64,000 nt of DNA from Frigoribacterium sp. SL97 (GCF_026625765.1 NZ_CP113062.1:1736001-1800000), one strand, 5' to 3'. Shown: positions 1 through 8,767, counted from the first letter of the stretch. The notes: a model not told the origin generated them from the sequence alone. Numbers and translations: made by a program.

Positions 1-111
1 ACGACCGTGGTGCCCGATAGACGATCCCCCTACCGCTGGCCTCGGCTAAGCCATTACTCAGGGGTCTGTGCGTGACTCCTTCGAGCTATCCAGGTGTGAA
101 CATCGCCGCAA

Positions 112-354
112 CTACGGCTTGTTGGCAAGGAAGCCCCGTAGTCCAATCACGAACAGAACGCACGAAGGCCCAATGAGCAATAGGCCGACCAACCAGACCG
201 GTAAACCTCGAAACGTGATGTCCGACCAATCGGGGTTGAAGATGAGCCAGGCCGCGCCAAAAGCCCCGAGCCCCAGACCGAAGACCATCGTCCCGATATT
301 TTGCTTCTCGGTTCGCGGTTCTGATGGCTTTCCCTGCGGCATAGGCCGATCCAA
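112..354 (-). CDS. Small two-TM membrane protein
   Basis: This 80-residue protein has a polar, basic N-terminus (about 20 residues) and two hydrophobic segments (about 24-40 and 52-72), so it is probably an inner-membrane protein. A second in-frame ATG at 342 is an alternative start. It fills the first interval of the repeat array, between the copies at 11 and 374. No catalytic motif or family is recognisable, and the function is unknown. The small size and hydrophobic character match several other genes in the array. Confidence 0.55.
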   Translation of the reverse strand: MDRPMPQGKPSEPRTEKQNIGTMVFGLGLGAFGAAWLIFNPDWSDITFRGLPVWLVGLLLIGPSCVLFVIGLRGFLANKP

Positions 355-417
355 CCATGAGGCGTGGGAGCGGTGTCCCGTTAGGCGATCCGTGCCTGGA
401 ATGCTTGCGAGGTCGGG

Positions 418-918
418 TCAGGTTCGTCGTTCCATGCAGATCAGGTCAGGACGCGGGTCCCATGAGGCAACGGCTTGAAAGCCGCGTCGGGAGTAGAGCC
501 TGATCGCGTCATCGCGCCACCTCCACACTGTCAGCCGGAGCGGGCGCTGCTCGTCACGTGTCAGCGCTGCGTTGAGGAGTGCGGATCCTGCGCCAGTTCC
601 GCGAGCAGCTGGATCGACCCACACTCTCTTCAGTTCGTCCGCGTCCTGGTCGCCAAGGACCACAGCGACGCCGACTAGGTGGCCCTGCAACTCAGCCACG
701 TACACGTCGGCAGAGGCATACGCGGAGCAAGGCTCGTCGACCTCATGGCGGTACTTCTCAGGCAATGGCGTCGGACCGTGGGCGCCGTCTAGGTGCTCGG
801 CCTTTTCCCGCTCGGTCTGGATGAGGTAGTCGGCGACGAGCTTTCCTACCTGCGCTGCGTCACTTCCGGTGGGATCCGCACGACGGACGGTCGGCACGAG
901 TTGCTCGGGGGTGGACAT
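418..918 (-). CDS. GNAT family N-acetyltransferase
   Basis: This 166-residue protein is probably a cytosolic acetyl-CoA-dependent N-acetyltransferase; the substrate is unknown. The GNAT core is visible: a beta strand VYVAELQGHLVGVAVVL (about residues 72-88), then LKRVWVDPAARGTGAGSALL, where RGTGAG is the acetyl-CoA pyrophosphate-binding motif A (R/Q-x-x-G-x-G/A). A C-terminal ending LYSRRGFQAV is typical of the family. The ATG at 918 gives a normal GNAT length, whereas an upstream start would add a basic tail that runs into the neighbouring repeat. It is the single gene between the repeats at 374 and 957. Confidence 0.85.
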   Translation of the reverse strand: MSTPEQLVPTVRRADPTGSDAAQVGKLVADYLIQTEREKAEHLDGAHGPTPLPEKYRHEVDEPCSAYASADVYVAELQGHLVGVAVVLGDQDADELKRVWVDPAARGTGAGSALLNAALTRDEQRPLRLTVWRWRDDAIRLYSRRGFQAVASWDPRPDLICMERRT

Positions 919-1036
919 GCCACCATCATTTCGTGCCGCGCGGAACAAACGTGCACTGCCCGATAGACGATCGATCATGGCGACATAGCTGGCACGATGC
1001 CGACGCTGCCAGTCACGCGGCCGATACGTTGAGGCC

Positions 1037-1282
1037 ATGAAGCCCACGTCGCCCGGGAGGATCTATCTTCCTTGCGGCTTGGGGGTCCTAATCGGCGTCG
1101 TCTTGCTTTTCTGGCTTGAGGGACCTTTCATGGTCCTTGCATCAGGGCCCATAGGTTGCTCGTTGGGAATTGCGCTTCGCAATTGGTGGACGGGGCACGG
1201 CTGGAATCCCGGCATCACTGTCGTCGAGGACAAGCCCAAGGAAAATGCGCCGCTGGACGATGACCACCATCGAGGGCCGTGA
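1037..1282 (+). CDS. Small membrane protein
   Basis: This 81-residue protein has two hydrophobic stretches (about 13-30 and 33-48) and an acidic, histidine-containing C-terminal tail (DDDHH). The ATG at 1037 lies between the repeat at 957 and the degenerate repeat at 1327. No family is recognised. Its most likely topology is a two-helix hairpin with a cytosolic tail. Confidence 0.5.
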   Translation: MKPTSPGRIYLPCGLGVLIGVVLLFWLEGPFMVLASGPIGCSLGIALRNWWTGHGWNPGITVVEDKPKENAPLDDDHHRGP

Positions 1283-1426
1283 ACGAACCCTGCCCTTCGA
1301 TTGCTTCGCGCAGCACGTCTGACTCTGTGTCACTAGAGGATCGGTTTCTGGGTGGATGGGGACGGAGACTCTGGCTGGCAGTCGAGCGGTACGCCCTTGC
1401 TGTTTGTCTGTCCAACACGGCAGCGT

Positions 1427-1606
1427 CTACCCCCTGCCGCTTGTTGCCCTGTGTCTGCGAACGAGGCGGGCAGTGAGAAAGATTAGGAAGGTGGCCACCG
1501 GGAGGAAAGCAAGAGTGGGCATCGACAGCTGGAGCCCGAGTGCAATCAGCAGGAAAGCGACACCGACGATCACTGCCAGCAGGATGTCTTTCATCGTAGG
1601 AGTCAT
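1427..1606 (-). CDS. Small membrane protein
   Basis: This 59-residue protein is almost entirely two hydrophobic helices (about 8-27 and 30-47) followed by a basic tail ending in RLVRRHR. The ATG at 1606 is preferred over an upstream ATG because an AAGGTAG ribosome site sits 8 nt before it. It is the only gene between the repeats at 1327 and 1682. Function unknown. Confidence 0.5.
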   Translation of the reverse strand: MTPTMKDILLAVIVGVAFLLIALGLQLSMPTLAFLPVATFLIFLTARLVRRHRATSGRG

Positions 1607-1793
1607 CGATCTACCTTTCAGGATGCGGTGTGGACGGTCAAGGCGGGCCTGCGGCTGCTTTTCACCGGTGCACAAGTCCTCTGCCCGGTAGGCGATCCCT
1701 CAGCGGTGCCATGGATCAGGGGCTGCACTTTGACGACGAGGGCGGACGCGACTGTCCCAATGATTGCGAAAGCGGCAGCATTAGCGTGACCCC

Positions 1794-2096
1794 ATGACCG
1801 AGACGAAGCGTGCGATTCCTTGGCTGACTGTCGCCTTCATCTCTCTCTCGTTTCTGGCTTTTCTACTGGTGCCCGTGTCCGGTCTCAACGGTGTCAGTTT
1901 CTTTCGCGGCCAGTCGGACGGCACGGTCTTTCTCTTCGCTGTCGTAGTTTTCAGCTTTGCGGGCTTCTTAAGCGCGTTGTTAAGCAAGTCGCTCGGCTCG
2001 GGCGCTCGTTCTATCTGGGCCGCCATTGCAGCTTGCAGTGGTGTGGCCGAAATCGTGCTGAGCTCCGTGATCATCACCTTGATATACGGCCCGTAG
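1794..2096 (+). CDS. Small three-TM membrane protein
   Basis: This 100-residue protein has hydrophobic segments at about 9-28, 42-64 and 73-96. There is no signal for a known family. The gene stands alone between the repeats at 1682 and 2132. The base composition is visibly lower in GC than the core chromosome to the right. Function unknown. Confidence 0.5.
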   Translation: MTETKRAIPWLTVAFISLSFLAFLLVPVSGLNGVSFFRGQSDGTVFLFAVVVFSFAGFLSALLSKSLGSGARSIWAAIAACSGVAEIVLSSVIITLIYGP

Positions 2097-2375
2097 TGAC
2101 GAGAGCCGTCTATCCCTCGCCCGTGATGGGCTGCCCGTGAGGGGATCGGCCATCGAGATCAGTGTCGGATTGACTTCTCGAGACACCCGGCGCCCTGTAG
2201 CTGCGGGTGAGCGGCTAGCCTCCACCGGTGATCGGTGACCGACCGCTTACTGACTCGAAGTGAGAGTCGGTCCAATGCCTGGTCGATGATGATCTATGGT
2301 TCCCACGTCACCCCTAGGAATCGCGCGTCCGGAAACGAGCCCGGTTAGGCTCTGGCTCACGAACGAGGAGGATGT

Positions 2376-2606
2376 GTGTCAAAGGCGCCGCAGGCAACGC
2401 CGTATGAGGAAGCAATCATCGCCATCTGCTTGGGCCTTTTCTTCATCGGCATCGGCCTCTTCATGAGGTTCACGAGTCACGACCTCGGTGAGCCGATGGG
2501 CCGGGTAGGACTCCCGGGCTGGGCTCTTGTCGGACTGCTGTGGATCAGCGGCGCCGGTGCAGTCGGGGTGGGCGTTATCCGGCTCCTCAAAGGTGCTCGT
2601 CCCTGA
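2376..2606 (+). CDS. Small two-TM membrane protein
   Basis: This 76-residue protein has hydrophobic helices at about 12-31 and 47-68. It starts at a GTG preceded by a strong GAGGAGG ribosome site 5 nt upstream; the overlapping ATG at 2372 is out of frame. It occupies the interval between the repeats at 2132 and 2613, with about 220 bp of untranslated sequence in front. No family is recognised. Confidence 0.55.
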   Translation: MSKAPQATPYEEAIIAICLGLFFIGIGLFMRFTSHDLGEPMGRVGLPGWALVGLLWISGAGAVGVGVIRLLKGARP

Positions 2607-2654
2607 ATTAGATGCCCGATTGGGGGATCGACCATCGGCTTGGGCGCTTGCGAG

Positions 2655-2843
2655 TCAGCTCAGCGCGGCGCCGACGCCAGCTACGAGAATTCCGGTCCCC
2701 AATCCGATCATGATCGTCATGGTGAGGAAGGAGCGGCTCCCTACTTGGACCCTTCCCCGTTTCCTGAGCTTCGAGGCGTAGGCGAAACCCGCCACGACGA
2801 CGAGAGCGCCGATGATGGTGATGACGAGCGGAACAGTCTCCAT
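2655..2843 (-). CDS. Small two-TM membrane protein
   Basis: This 62-residue protein has an N-terminal hydrophobic helix (about 5-23), a short basic loop KLRKRGR and a second glycine-rich helix (about 41-61). It is the only gene between the repeats at 2613 and 2898, and its 3' end lies about 17 bp from a repeat. Function unknown. Confidence 0.5.
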   Translation of the reverse strand: METVPLVITIIGALVVVAGFAYASKLRKRGRVQVGSRSFLTMTIMIGLGTGILVAGVGAALS

Positions 2844-2931
2844 GATTTGAACCGTAGTGCAGGGCTGTCAACGGCTTGGCCGCGCGTTCGCGTTCGCCGC
2901 CCGATAGGGGATCGGCCACCGGCCGCGTTGC

Positions 2932-3189
2932 TTAGTTGGATACCTCTGGTGGGGTTGGATCTTCGTAGGCCTCGTAAGGGAGGGCTCGCAGGTAAAAAGT
3001 GACCTTGAGGAGCATGGCGCCGGAGATGGCGCCTGCCCCTACGCCGAGCCAGAAGATCCACATGCCCGTGACCAACGCAGCGAAGACGAGCAATCCGGTG
3101 CAGAGGCCGGCCGCGGTCGCACCCAGGTATGTGATCTCACGAGGTATGAACCCCCAAATCTTTCGATCTTCGAGAATCGTCAGGCTCAT
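2932..3189 (-). CDS. Small two-TM membrane protein
   Basis: This 85-residue protein has a polar start, two hydrophobic helices (about 20-39 and 43-62) and an acidic proline-rich tail. The ATG at 3189 has an AGAAGGAG ribosome site 7 nt upstream, so a longer upstream start is unlikely. It is the sole gene between the repeats at 2898 and 3280. The shape resembles PrgI-type small membrane proteins of secretion and conjugation clusters, but no partner gene is nearby, so I leave it unassigned. Confidence 0.6.
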   Translation of the reverse strand: MSLTILEDRKIWGFIPREITYLGATAAGLCTGLLVFAALVTGMWIFWLGVGAGAISGAMLLKVTFYLRALPYEAYEDPTPPEVSN

Positions 3190-3341
3190 GGTCGTCTCCT
3201 TCTGGGGCGTTCTTAGATGCAACCCTCTCTCAGCCAACCGAATTTGCATCCCGTCTGACCTTTTCGTCACACCGGTCGGTGCCCGATAGACGGTCGGCTA
3301 CCGGGAGGCCGACGGGCTGCCGCGGCGCAAGCCGCAGCGGC

Positions 3342-3741
3342 CTACGTGAAAAGCGCCAGGGGAAGCGACACCACGAAACACACGGGCGGTACGATCGCGA
3401 TGCCACCACAGACGCCGGCCCATCGGCCAGTGCGGCCGCCTAGCGCGCCGGCGATGAGCGCGAGCACAATCGAGGCGACCAGCAGGAATGGCACGGCGAA
3501 CCAGACCATTGAGGTCCACTCTGCGGCGGAGAACCAGAGCCACGAACCCTCGGCGCAGGCCGTGACGAAGCAGACGATGAGGGTCAGCGGGGCGAGCAAT
3601 CGAGCCCGACCGGTCGGCTCGGACTCGGCCGTCGCGGCCGCCTTCCGACCAGGCAGACGAGTCAGCGAGGGAGTGACGGTGGGGGAGCGCTGCCACCTCC
3701 GCCTCAGCACGGCGGAGCAATTCGCGGTCGGCGTCGTTCAT
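3342..3741 (-). pseudogene. Membrane protein gene, probable frameshift near 3670-3700
   Basis: The ATG at 3741 has an AGGGTCAGGG leader and encodes MNDADRELLRRAEAEVAALP, a plausible cytosolic N-terminus. That frame then becomes arginine-rich and non-protein-like. A second frame, open from 3710 to 3342, carries the credible body: two or three membrane helices containing LIVCFVTACAEG and VPFLLVASIVLALIAG. Joining them needs a +1 or -1 shift between about 3700 and 3670. It lies between the repeats at 3280 and 3828. Alternatively the second frame is an intact gene starting at 3710. Confidence 0.4.
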
Positions 3742-3845
3742 GCCCTGACCCTAGCGCCGGCGTGGCCACCGGCCGCGTTAGCACCCTCGAATTTGCCTCG
3801 CATCCTCGATGACTCGACTCCAGAGCGTGTCCGATAGGGGATCGG

Positions 3846-3974
3846 TCAGCGGTCGGCATCGGGTTTCTTTTTGCGCCAGACCTGCCGGCGCAAGATGAAG
3901 CCGGACACGATGTTCGTGGCGCCGGCGACGCGCCTTTCGGTACGTCGTCTACCTGGAATAGGTGTCTGTAGCAT
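3846..3974 (-). CDS. Small basic ORF (42 aa)
   Basis: This short open frame encodes a 42-residue arginine/lysine-rich peptide ending RQVWRKKKPDADR. A GAGG ribosome site sits 8 nt before the ATG at 3974. Its stop codon falls inside the repeat at 3828, and the interval up to 4125 has no other convincing gene. It may be a genuine small cassette gene or the relic of a larger one; the hydrophobic stretch IVSGFIL is too short to be a clear TM helix. Confidence 0.35.
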   Translation of the reverse strand: MLQTPIPGRRRTERRVAGATNIVSGFILRRQVWRKKKPDADR

Positions 3975-4033
3975 CGGACGACCTCAGTTGGATAGGTCAT
4001 CAGTTGCTTCGGCATGGGCTCTACGTTGAGGGA

Positions 4034-4063
4034 GTTGGCTCCGCCCATGATGGCGGAGCCAAC
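4034..4063. terminator. Hairpin, 12-bp perfect stem
   Basis: GTTGGCTCCGCC at 4034 pairs with GGCGGAGCCAAC ending at 4063 around a 6-nt loop. No T tract follows on either strand. It lies upstream of the 42-residue ORF and could be a terminator-like or regulatory hairpin. Confidence 0.4.
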
Positions 4064-4165
4064 GCCGTTTGGCGGCATGCCGGGATTGGCTGTCGACGTT
4101 GTGCGCCCGAACCTTGAGGTCATTTGCCCGACAGGGGATCGTTTTACGGGCCGGACGAGGCCGGG

Positions 4166-4999
4166 CTAGAGGTCCCGAACCGATAGCAGTGAACGAAGCG
4201 TGAGGGATCGACGAAGAGATGTCCTTTCGAGGCCGTCTACGACAATCGCTGCCCCGACCCACGACGCGCCGCTCATCTTGACCAGGCGGTGGCAGGCTTG
4301 GGCCTGTGCCCCCGTCGCGATCCAGTCGTCGACGAAGAGCACCCTGTCGCCGGCTTTCAGAAGGGCCCGGCGCACTCCGAGGTGGAGGTTCCGATCTTGG
4401 TAGTCGGGGCCCGTGACGGTCTCCCACCAGGCGTCGCTGTCCGCTGCTCTTTCAGGATTCTTTCGCACCTCGGCGAAGCCGGTGTGAAGGTGCTGTGCAG
4501 TGAGGACCCCGAGCAGACTGCCTCTTGATTCGGTCCCCATGACGACGGTCGGTGAAGCGTCAGGGAAGAGCTGTGCCAGACCTGGCCCCAGTTCGTTGAG
4601 CGTGTCGGCATCGCGCCACCACCGCGTGACATCGGCCCGAGAAACAGAGTCTGTTCGATCACCTCGCCACAAGAAAGCGTGCTTGAGTCGCTCAATGACA
4701 GGGGGTTCGGCATGCACACAACGATCATGCCAGTGAGCTGTGGCGACCTCGCTCGAGCCGTCCCGAGAGATGATCGGTGGCTGTAACGAGAGTCGACTTT
4801 GAGAACGAGGCAGCAACACCATGCCGACGAAAAACGTTGCGATCACCGCCAGGGCAGACAGGGCTAGGACGATCCTGCTGTCTTGAACGAACTTCTTGTC
4901 TGGCGTTTGGCCGGCTGCTCGGGACCTGCGAACTTGAACCATTCGAACAATGGACCACACGAAAAAGCCCAACGACACGATGGCAACACTGCCCAGCAC
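4166..4999 (-). CDS. Phosphoribosyltransferase-domain protein with N-terminal TM segment pair
   Basis: This 277-residue protein has two N-terminal hydrophobic helices (about 3-20 and 43-62) followed by a soluble domain. The soluble domain contains the PRPP-binding motif of type I phosphoribosyltransferases, VLFVDDWIATGAQAQA (about 222-237), with the paired acidic residues and T-G loop. That fits a nucleobase or regulatory phosphoribosyltransferase. Membrane anchoring of such a domain is unusual; the TM part resembles the other tiny membrane genes in the array, so the gene may be a fusion of two cassettes. It lies between the repeats at 4125 and 5052. Confidence 0.65.
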   Translation of the reverse strand: MLGSVAIVSLGFFVWSIVRMVQVRRSRAAGQTPDKKFVQDSRIVLALSALAVIATFFVGMVLLPRSQSRLSLQPPIISRDGSSEVATAHWHDRCVHAEPPVIERLKHAFLWRGDRTDSVSRADVTRWWRDADTLNELGPGLAQLFPDASPTVVMGTESRGSLLGVLTAQHLHTGFAEVRKNPERAADSDAWWETVTGPDYQDRNLHLGVRRALLKAGDRVLFVDDWIATGAQAQACHRLVKMSGASWVGAAIVVDGLERTSLRRSLTLRSLLSVRDL

Positions 5000-5079
5000 C
5001 TGCTGAGAATGGCAGGCGCAGAGATGAGCAGCCGCAGAATGCCCGTCGGGTAATCCGATAGGGGATCGCTCTGTGGGTC

Positions 5080-5769
5080 TTAGGTCGCGGGTCGGTTGAT
5101 GGTGTCGCCGTCCCAGGAGAGGTCGGAGTCCTGGTCGACGGGGTAGGCCTCGAAACGGCCCTCGGTGAGGACCGCATCGACGAGCGCTTTTGAGCCGGCG
5201 ACGATCGTGGAGTCCCAGTCGATCTCGGTGGCGAGCACCCAGGCGTGGTCCTCGGGCCAGAGCAGCTGCAGCGGCTCATCGGAGCGGTGACCTATTGCCC
5301 GGCCCCAGCCGGGTTCGGCGAGCTCTGCCGTGCTCGTCTGGGCGAGGACGTAGTCGTAGCGGTCGATGAACGCTGTCGCACCGGCCCTGAGGCCGTGGCC
5401 CGAGCCGCCTGCCCAGTACGCGGCAACGGCGTCGTCGGGCGTGGTGGTCGCGGCGCCGAGCAGCGGCGCAAGGGCGGCGAGGATCTGAGGGTCGAGGAAC
5501 CCGACGTCACTTGTCCCACCGCGAGGTTCGTCGTGGCCGAGCAGTCGTTCCCATTGCACGAGCGGGTGCATGACCTTGCCGGCGGCGGACGCGACGTCAG
5601 CCCAGCGGCGGCGTTCCCAGGCGCCATTCCCGGTTGGTCGGGGGTGGAGGATGCGCGCGTAGGCCTCGAAGTCGTATCCGGCGACCCCACCGACCCGTGC
5701 CCAGCTGTGCTCCCGTTGCATTCGGCGCCCCAGCCACGCGGCCCGCTCAACGTCGTCGATGATCTCCAT
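5080..5769 (-). CDS. Conserved hypothetical protein (actinobacterial DUF)
   Basis: This 229-residue soluble protein is rich in tryptophan and acidic residues. Its C-terminal stretch HAWVLATEIDWDSTIVAG is of a kind I associate with uncharacterised actinobacterial proteins of similar length. There is no TM segment or catalytic motif that I can name. A second in-frame ATG at 5781 is an alternative start; neither has a convincing ribosome site. It is the only gene between the repeats at 5052 and 5837. Confidence 0.7.
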   Translation of the reverse strand: MEIIDDVERAAWLGRRMQREHSWARVGGVAGYDFEAYARILHPRPTGNGAWERRRWADVASAAGKVMHPLVQWERLLGHDEPRGGTSDVGFLDPQILAALAPLLGAATTTPDDAVAAYWAGGSGHGLRAGATAFIDRYDYVLAQTSTAELAEPGWGRAIGHRSDEPLQLLWPEDHAWVLATEIDWDSTIVAGSKALVDAVLTEGRFEAYPVDQDSDLSWDGDTINRPAT

Positions 5770-5940
5770 GGTCGCGACCATGCCATGTCGAGGGAGCCAC
5801 GCCAAGGAACAAAGCCGGCTACCCGTATCGTGGCGGAGTCTCAAAAGGGGATCGCCTGCCGGGCTATGCGCCGATGAGGTGAGCTAGAAGCAGATGGAAC
5901 GAGGACGGACACGCGAGGTCACGCGAGGTAGGAGGGCAAG

Positions 5941-6147
5941 ATGAGTGCCATGGCACCCGCAGGCCTCCTCCTTGCGATCGGGCTCGTATGCGTTGTAATC
6001 GCCGTTGGGATGAACGTGGTCACGGCCGCTCATGTCAGTGGTGGCAAGGCGATGTCGAAAGAGCGTCGCATCCGCTCTGCTGTGCTCACGGTCTCTATCG
6101 CTGTTGTGGGGCTGGTTTGCATGGTCGCTTGGTTCGTGCAGTCTTAG
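5941..6147 (+). CDS. Small two-TM membrane protein
   Basis: This 68-residue protein has hydrophobic helices at about 5-28 and 45-65, with a basic loop KERRIR between them. The ATG at 5941 follows an AGGAGG ribosome site. It is the only gene between the repeats at 5837 and 6180. Function unknown. Confidence 0.6.
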   Translation: MSAMAPAGLLLAIGLVCVVIAVGMNVVTAAHVSGGKAMSKERRIRSAVLTVSIAVVGLVCMVAWFVQS

Positions 6148-6219
6148 TTGCTTTGCCGGGCAAGCACGGGGCCGTCGTGTGCCCGATGGATGATCGGTTT
6201 CCGGCACGGTGGGGACGAT

Positions 6220-6873
6220 TCAGGGCCACGTCGCTTGGACGCCGCGATCGGTTCCGAACTGAGTGGCGATGTCGTTGTGCACGGCGAGCAACTCCGCCAT
6301 GGGCACGGCCCGCTTGCTGGCGCTGCTGACGTCCTTTCCCTCTGCCGTGAACGGATAAGGGTAGAGAGACAAGCCTTGCCTCGGCTGCAGTGTGGCGATG
6401 TCGGCCTGCCACCCCGGCCACCGGAGGGACTCGTAGAAGCTCGTGGTCGCACCAGCGAGCATCCTGGTCACAAAGGCCGCGTGGCCCAACTCGAGGTCCT
6501 CCCAACTCAATGAGTCGACCGAGAAGTGGTGGACGGAGCCGTTGCCTGTGCCGAGGGCACCCCCGTCCAGGGCGAAGACGCCGCCCAATACGTCGATCGC
6601 AATCACCAGCAGCCCCGTGGTGGCGGCACTGGCCTGGTCGAGACCAGGCAGGCCATCGGCGCTGGAACTACCTCCGAGGAGGCGCAGCCACCCGTCGTCC
6701 ACGATGACGCCAGAAGTGTTGCGAGCGAACGCGCCGAGAAAAGAGCCTGTGCCAAGTCCCAGTGTCGCCGCGGTGGCTGAGGCGTCGTGTGGTGGGCACA
6801 CCATCACATTCAGGGGCGAGGTGGCGATGAGTCTCGACAACTCGGACCACGCGTCACCTCGAGTATCGACCAT
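6220..6873 (-). CDS. DUF2625 family protein
   Basis: This 217-residue protein matches the pattern of the DUF2625 family: an AWSEL start, then TLGLGTGSFLGAFARNTSGVIVDDGWLRLLGGSS, then FALDGGALG, and FYESLRWPGW in the C-terminal third. The function of the family is unknown. No TM segment is seen. The ATG at 6873 has GAGG immediately upstream; a GTG at 6891 is possible. It follows the repeat copy at 6180, with its 3' end 16 bp away. Confidence 0.8.
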   Translation of the reverse strand: MVDTRGDAWSELSRLIATSPLNVMVCPPHDASATAATLGLGTGSFLGAFARNTSGVIVDDGWLRLLGGSSSADGLPGLDQASAATTGLLVIAIDVLGGVFALDGGALGTGNGSVHHFSVDSLSWEDLELGHAAFVTRMLAGATTSFYESLRWPGWQADIATLQPRQGLSLYPYPFTAEGKDVSSASKRAVPMAELLAVHNDIATQFGTDRGVQATWP

Positions 6874-6950
6874 GCCTCGATTGTGGTCCACCGTCGGGTC
6901 TTCTCGCCGTCGGGGCGGGAGCTTCTGCCCGCACAAGGGTGACCTACCGG

Positions 6951-7754
6951 TCACGTCGGCGTCGTGTCCTCTCCGACATGGCCCTCTTGCTCGTTCCCGT
7001 CTTCGTCGTCGAAGTCGACGACACCCAAGCCTTGACGCATCTCGCGCGTTGTCGCGCTTCGGCTCCATGAGTATGCGCCCGGCCAGTCGCTGGGAGGAAG
7101 CCAGGGTGCAAGCCAATCGGCGAGGGTCGCAGCGTCGTCTGGGTCGCACAAGACGACGTCGACGCCGCCGTCGTAAGCACTGATCGCCCAGCTCAGGTCC
7201 TCGGCCAAGAGGATGAGGTCGTCGTCTTGTTCGTGGACGAGCATGACCAAGGCGTCGAGGAGGCGATCCTCGACTGGGCCTGTCGTGAACGAGTGCGTCG
7301 GCAGCGGCCACTCCTTCCCGTCCTCGTCTTCCCCGTCCTCATCCCGGTCGGAGTCTTGCCAGTCCACGTCGGTCCCGAAATCCATGGGCGGGTCGGTGAC
7401 CCATGATTCGAGGTGGGGAAGAACTGACAGCGCCCGATCGCGCAAGGGCCCGGGCCGAGGGTCGTCGGCAAACACGATCACCATGGCGGGCAGATCCGTC
7501 AGTTGCTCGACAGCGCGGACGATTCGTCGGAAGCGACGGCGGACCGCCCGGGCATCACGACGGTGACGAATCTGTTGCCTGCCCTCTGTCAGCGTGTGGA
7601 AGCGCACCCATGCCTCCGGCCGCGCTTCTCGGGGTGCCCACCGCCAGGGCAGCACGCCCTGCCATTGGACATTCCACCGGTCGAGGAGGGCCTGCGCTCG
7701 AGGGGACCCGCCGGGTGTCAGCGTGAGCGGTGGCGTCGAGTCGGTGTCGGTCAC
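6951..7754 (-). CDS. Hypothetical acidic protein (DUF3885-like)
   Basis: This 267-residue soluble protein is strongly acidic in its middle (DWQDSDRDEDGEDEDGKEW) and C-terminus. It contains the paired tracts LLLAEDLSWAISAYDGGVDVVLCDP and WLAPWLPPSDWPGAYSW, which are reminiscent of DUF3885 or immunity-type proteins, but I am not certain. It starts at a GTG with GAAGGA upstream. It is adjacent to the DUF2625 gene on the same strand, with no repeat between them. Confidence 0.55.
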   Translation of the reverse strand: MTDTDSTPPLTLTPGGSPRAQALLDRWNVQWQGVLPWRWAPREARPEAWVRFHTLTEGRQQIRHRRDARAVRRRFRRIVRAVEQLTDLPAMVIVFADDPRPGPLRDRALSVLPHLESWVTDPPMDFGTDVDWQDSDRDEDGEDEDGKEWPLPTHSFTTGPVEDRLLDALVMLVHEQDDDLILLAEDLSWAISAYDGGVDVVLCDPDDAATLADWLAPWLPPSDWPGAYSWSRSATTREMRQGLGVVDFDDEDGNEQEGHVGEDTTPT

Positions 7755-7850
7755 GGGGCGATCCTTCCATGGGGCGGCACGCGGTCGGCGAGGTGGCTGC
7801 CGGTAAGTGGCCCGCGCACAGGAGTTGGTCGTCTGGGCCATCCTCATCAC

Positions 7851-8069
7851 ATGCAGTTCTCGTGGTGGACCTGGTCGGGGCTCGTGATCGTCGCCCTCGG
7901 GGGACTCGGGCTGATCGGACGCGCCTGTGTGATGGCCGTTCGCCGAGACGGCATCGCGGGGGCCAGGGCGGAACGCGGTCCGAGCGCTCCGTGGTTCTGG
8001 TCCGGAATCGGGTTGCTCGTAGTGACCGGTGTCGTACTGGCCCTCTGGGTCCTTGCGCTCGACAGCTGA
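7851..8069 (+). CDS. Small two-TM membrane protein
   Basis: This 72-residue protein has hydrophobic helices at about 8-28 and 49-69, separated by a basic loop. It is divergent from the gene at 6951-7754. A degenerate copy of the array repeat lies just downstream (8104). Function unknown. Confidence 0.55.
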   Translation: MQFSWWTWSGLVIVALGGLGLIGRACVMAVRRDGIAGARAERGPSAPWFWSGIGLLVVTGVVLALWVLALDS

Positions 8070-8181
8070 CTGGCTCACGTGCAGCTCTGACCGGGCGGCC
8101 AGCCGTCCGGATGGACGGTCGTTCATCGGACCCCATCTGAGACCGAGGTCTGCTGCGGTGGAGGTGATGATCGGGACTGGG

Positions 8182-8246
8182 GCCCCGAGGTGTTCTGTCG
8201 TGAGGGTGTCGGCTGTTTGTCGGGTCCGTGTCGTGGACCTCGGGGC
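8182..8246. promoter_or_regulatory. 10-bp inverted repeat upstream of XRE regulator
   Basis: GCCCCGAGGT (8182-8191) is the reverse complement of ACCTCGGGGC (8237-8246). The two arms flank the likely promoter of the helix-turn-helix gene starting at 8270, so they could be operator half-sites for autoregulation. Confidence 0.35.
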
Positions 8247-8269
8247 TGGTCGTTCTTAGTGTGAGGTGC

Positions 8270-8767
8270 ATGAACGAGACACGGATCGTCGATCTCCGGA
8301 CCCAGATGGGTTGGACCCAGGAACGCCTCGCAGACGCGAGCGGCGTGACCGTCCGCACCGTCCAGAGGCTCGAGGCGGGCAATGACGGGAGCCTCGACAC
8401 GCTGTCGCGGGTGGCGAAGGCCTTCGGCGTACCAGTCCGTGACCTCTTCGTCACCGTCACCGAGGACGACTACGGCCGCTCGGTCACCGCTCTCGACGAG
8501 CGGACGACTCGCCAGCAGGATCGGCGAGGCCGGGTCGAGGAGGGCTTCCGAGCCCTGTACTACGGCGTGGGCGTGCTCTTCACGATCACCGTGGTCGTCG
8601 CAGTCGCCACCGACGTCGCGCCGAACGTCGTGATCTTCTCGATTCCCGCCTACTGGATCGCCGGGTGGTTGCTGTCGATGTTCTTGTTCCTCGTCGTCCT
8701 CAGCCCCCGCCTGGACCGCGCCTATCCCCTCTCCCGTGCCGCCACGGATGAGGCGACGAGCGGGTAG
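8270..8767 (+). CDS. XRE family helix-turn-helix protein with two TM segments
   Basis: This 165-residue protein has an N-terminal HTH_3/XRE DNA-binding domain (about 5-60: RTQMGWTQERLADASGVTVRTVQRLEAG). A charged linker follows, then two hydrophobic helices (about 103-122 and 128-150). HTH-plus-2TM proteins of this layout are membrane-tethered regulators of unknown signal. The ATG at 8270 closely follows a GTGAGGTG leader. It lies at the right-hand part of the repeat array, downstream of a divergent repeat at 8104. Confidence 0.75.
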   Translation: MNETRIVDLRTQMGWTQERLADASGVTVRTVQRLEAGNDGSLDTLSRVAKAFGVPVRDLFVTVTEDDYGRSVTALDERTTRQQDRRGRVEEGFRALYYGVGVLFTITVVVAVATDVAPNVVIFSIPAYWIAGWLLSMFLFLVVLSPRLDRAYPLSRAATDEATSG

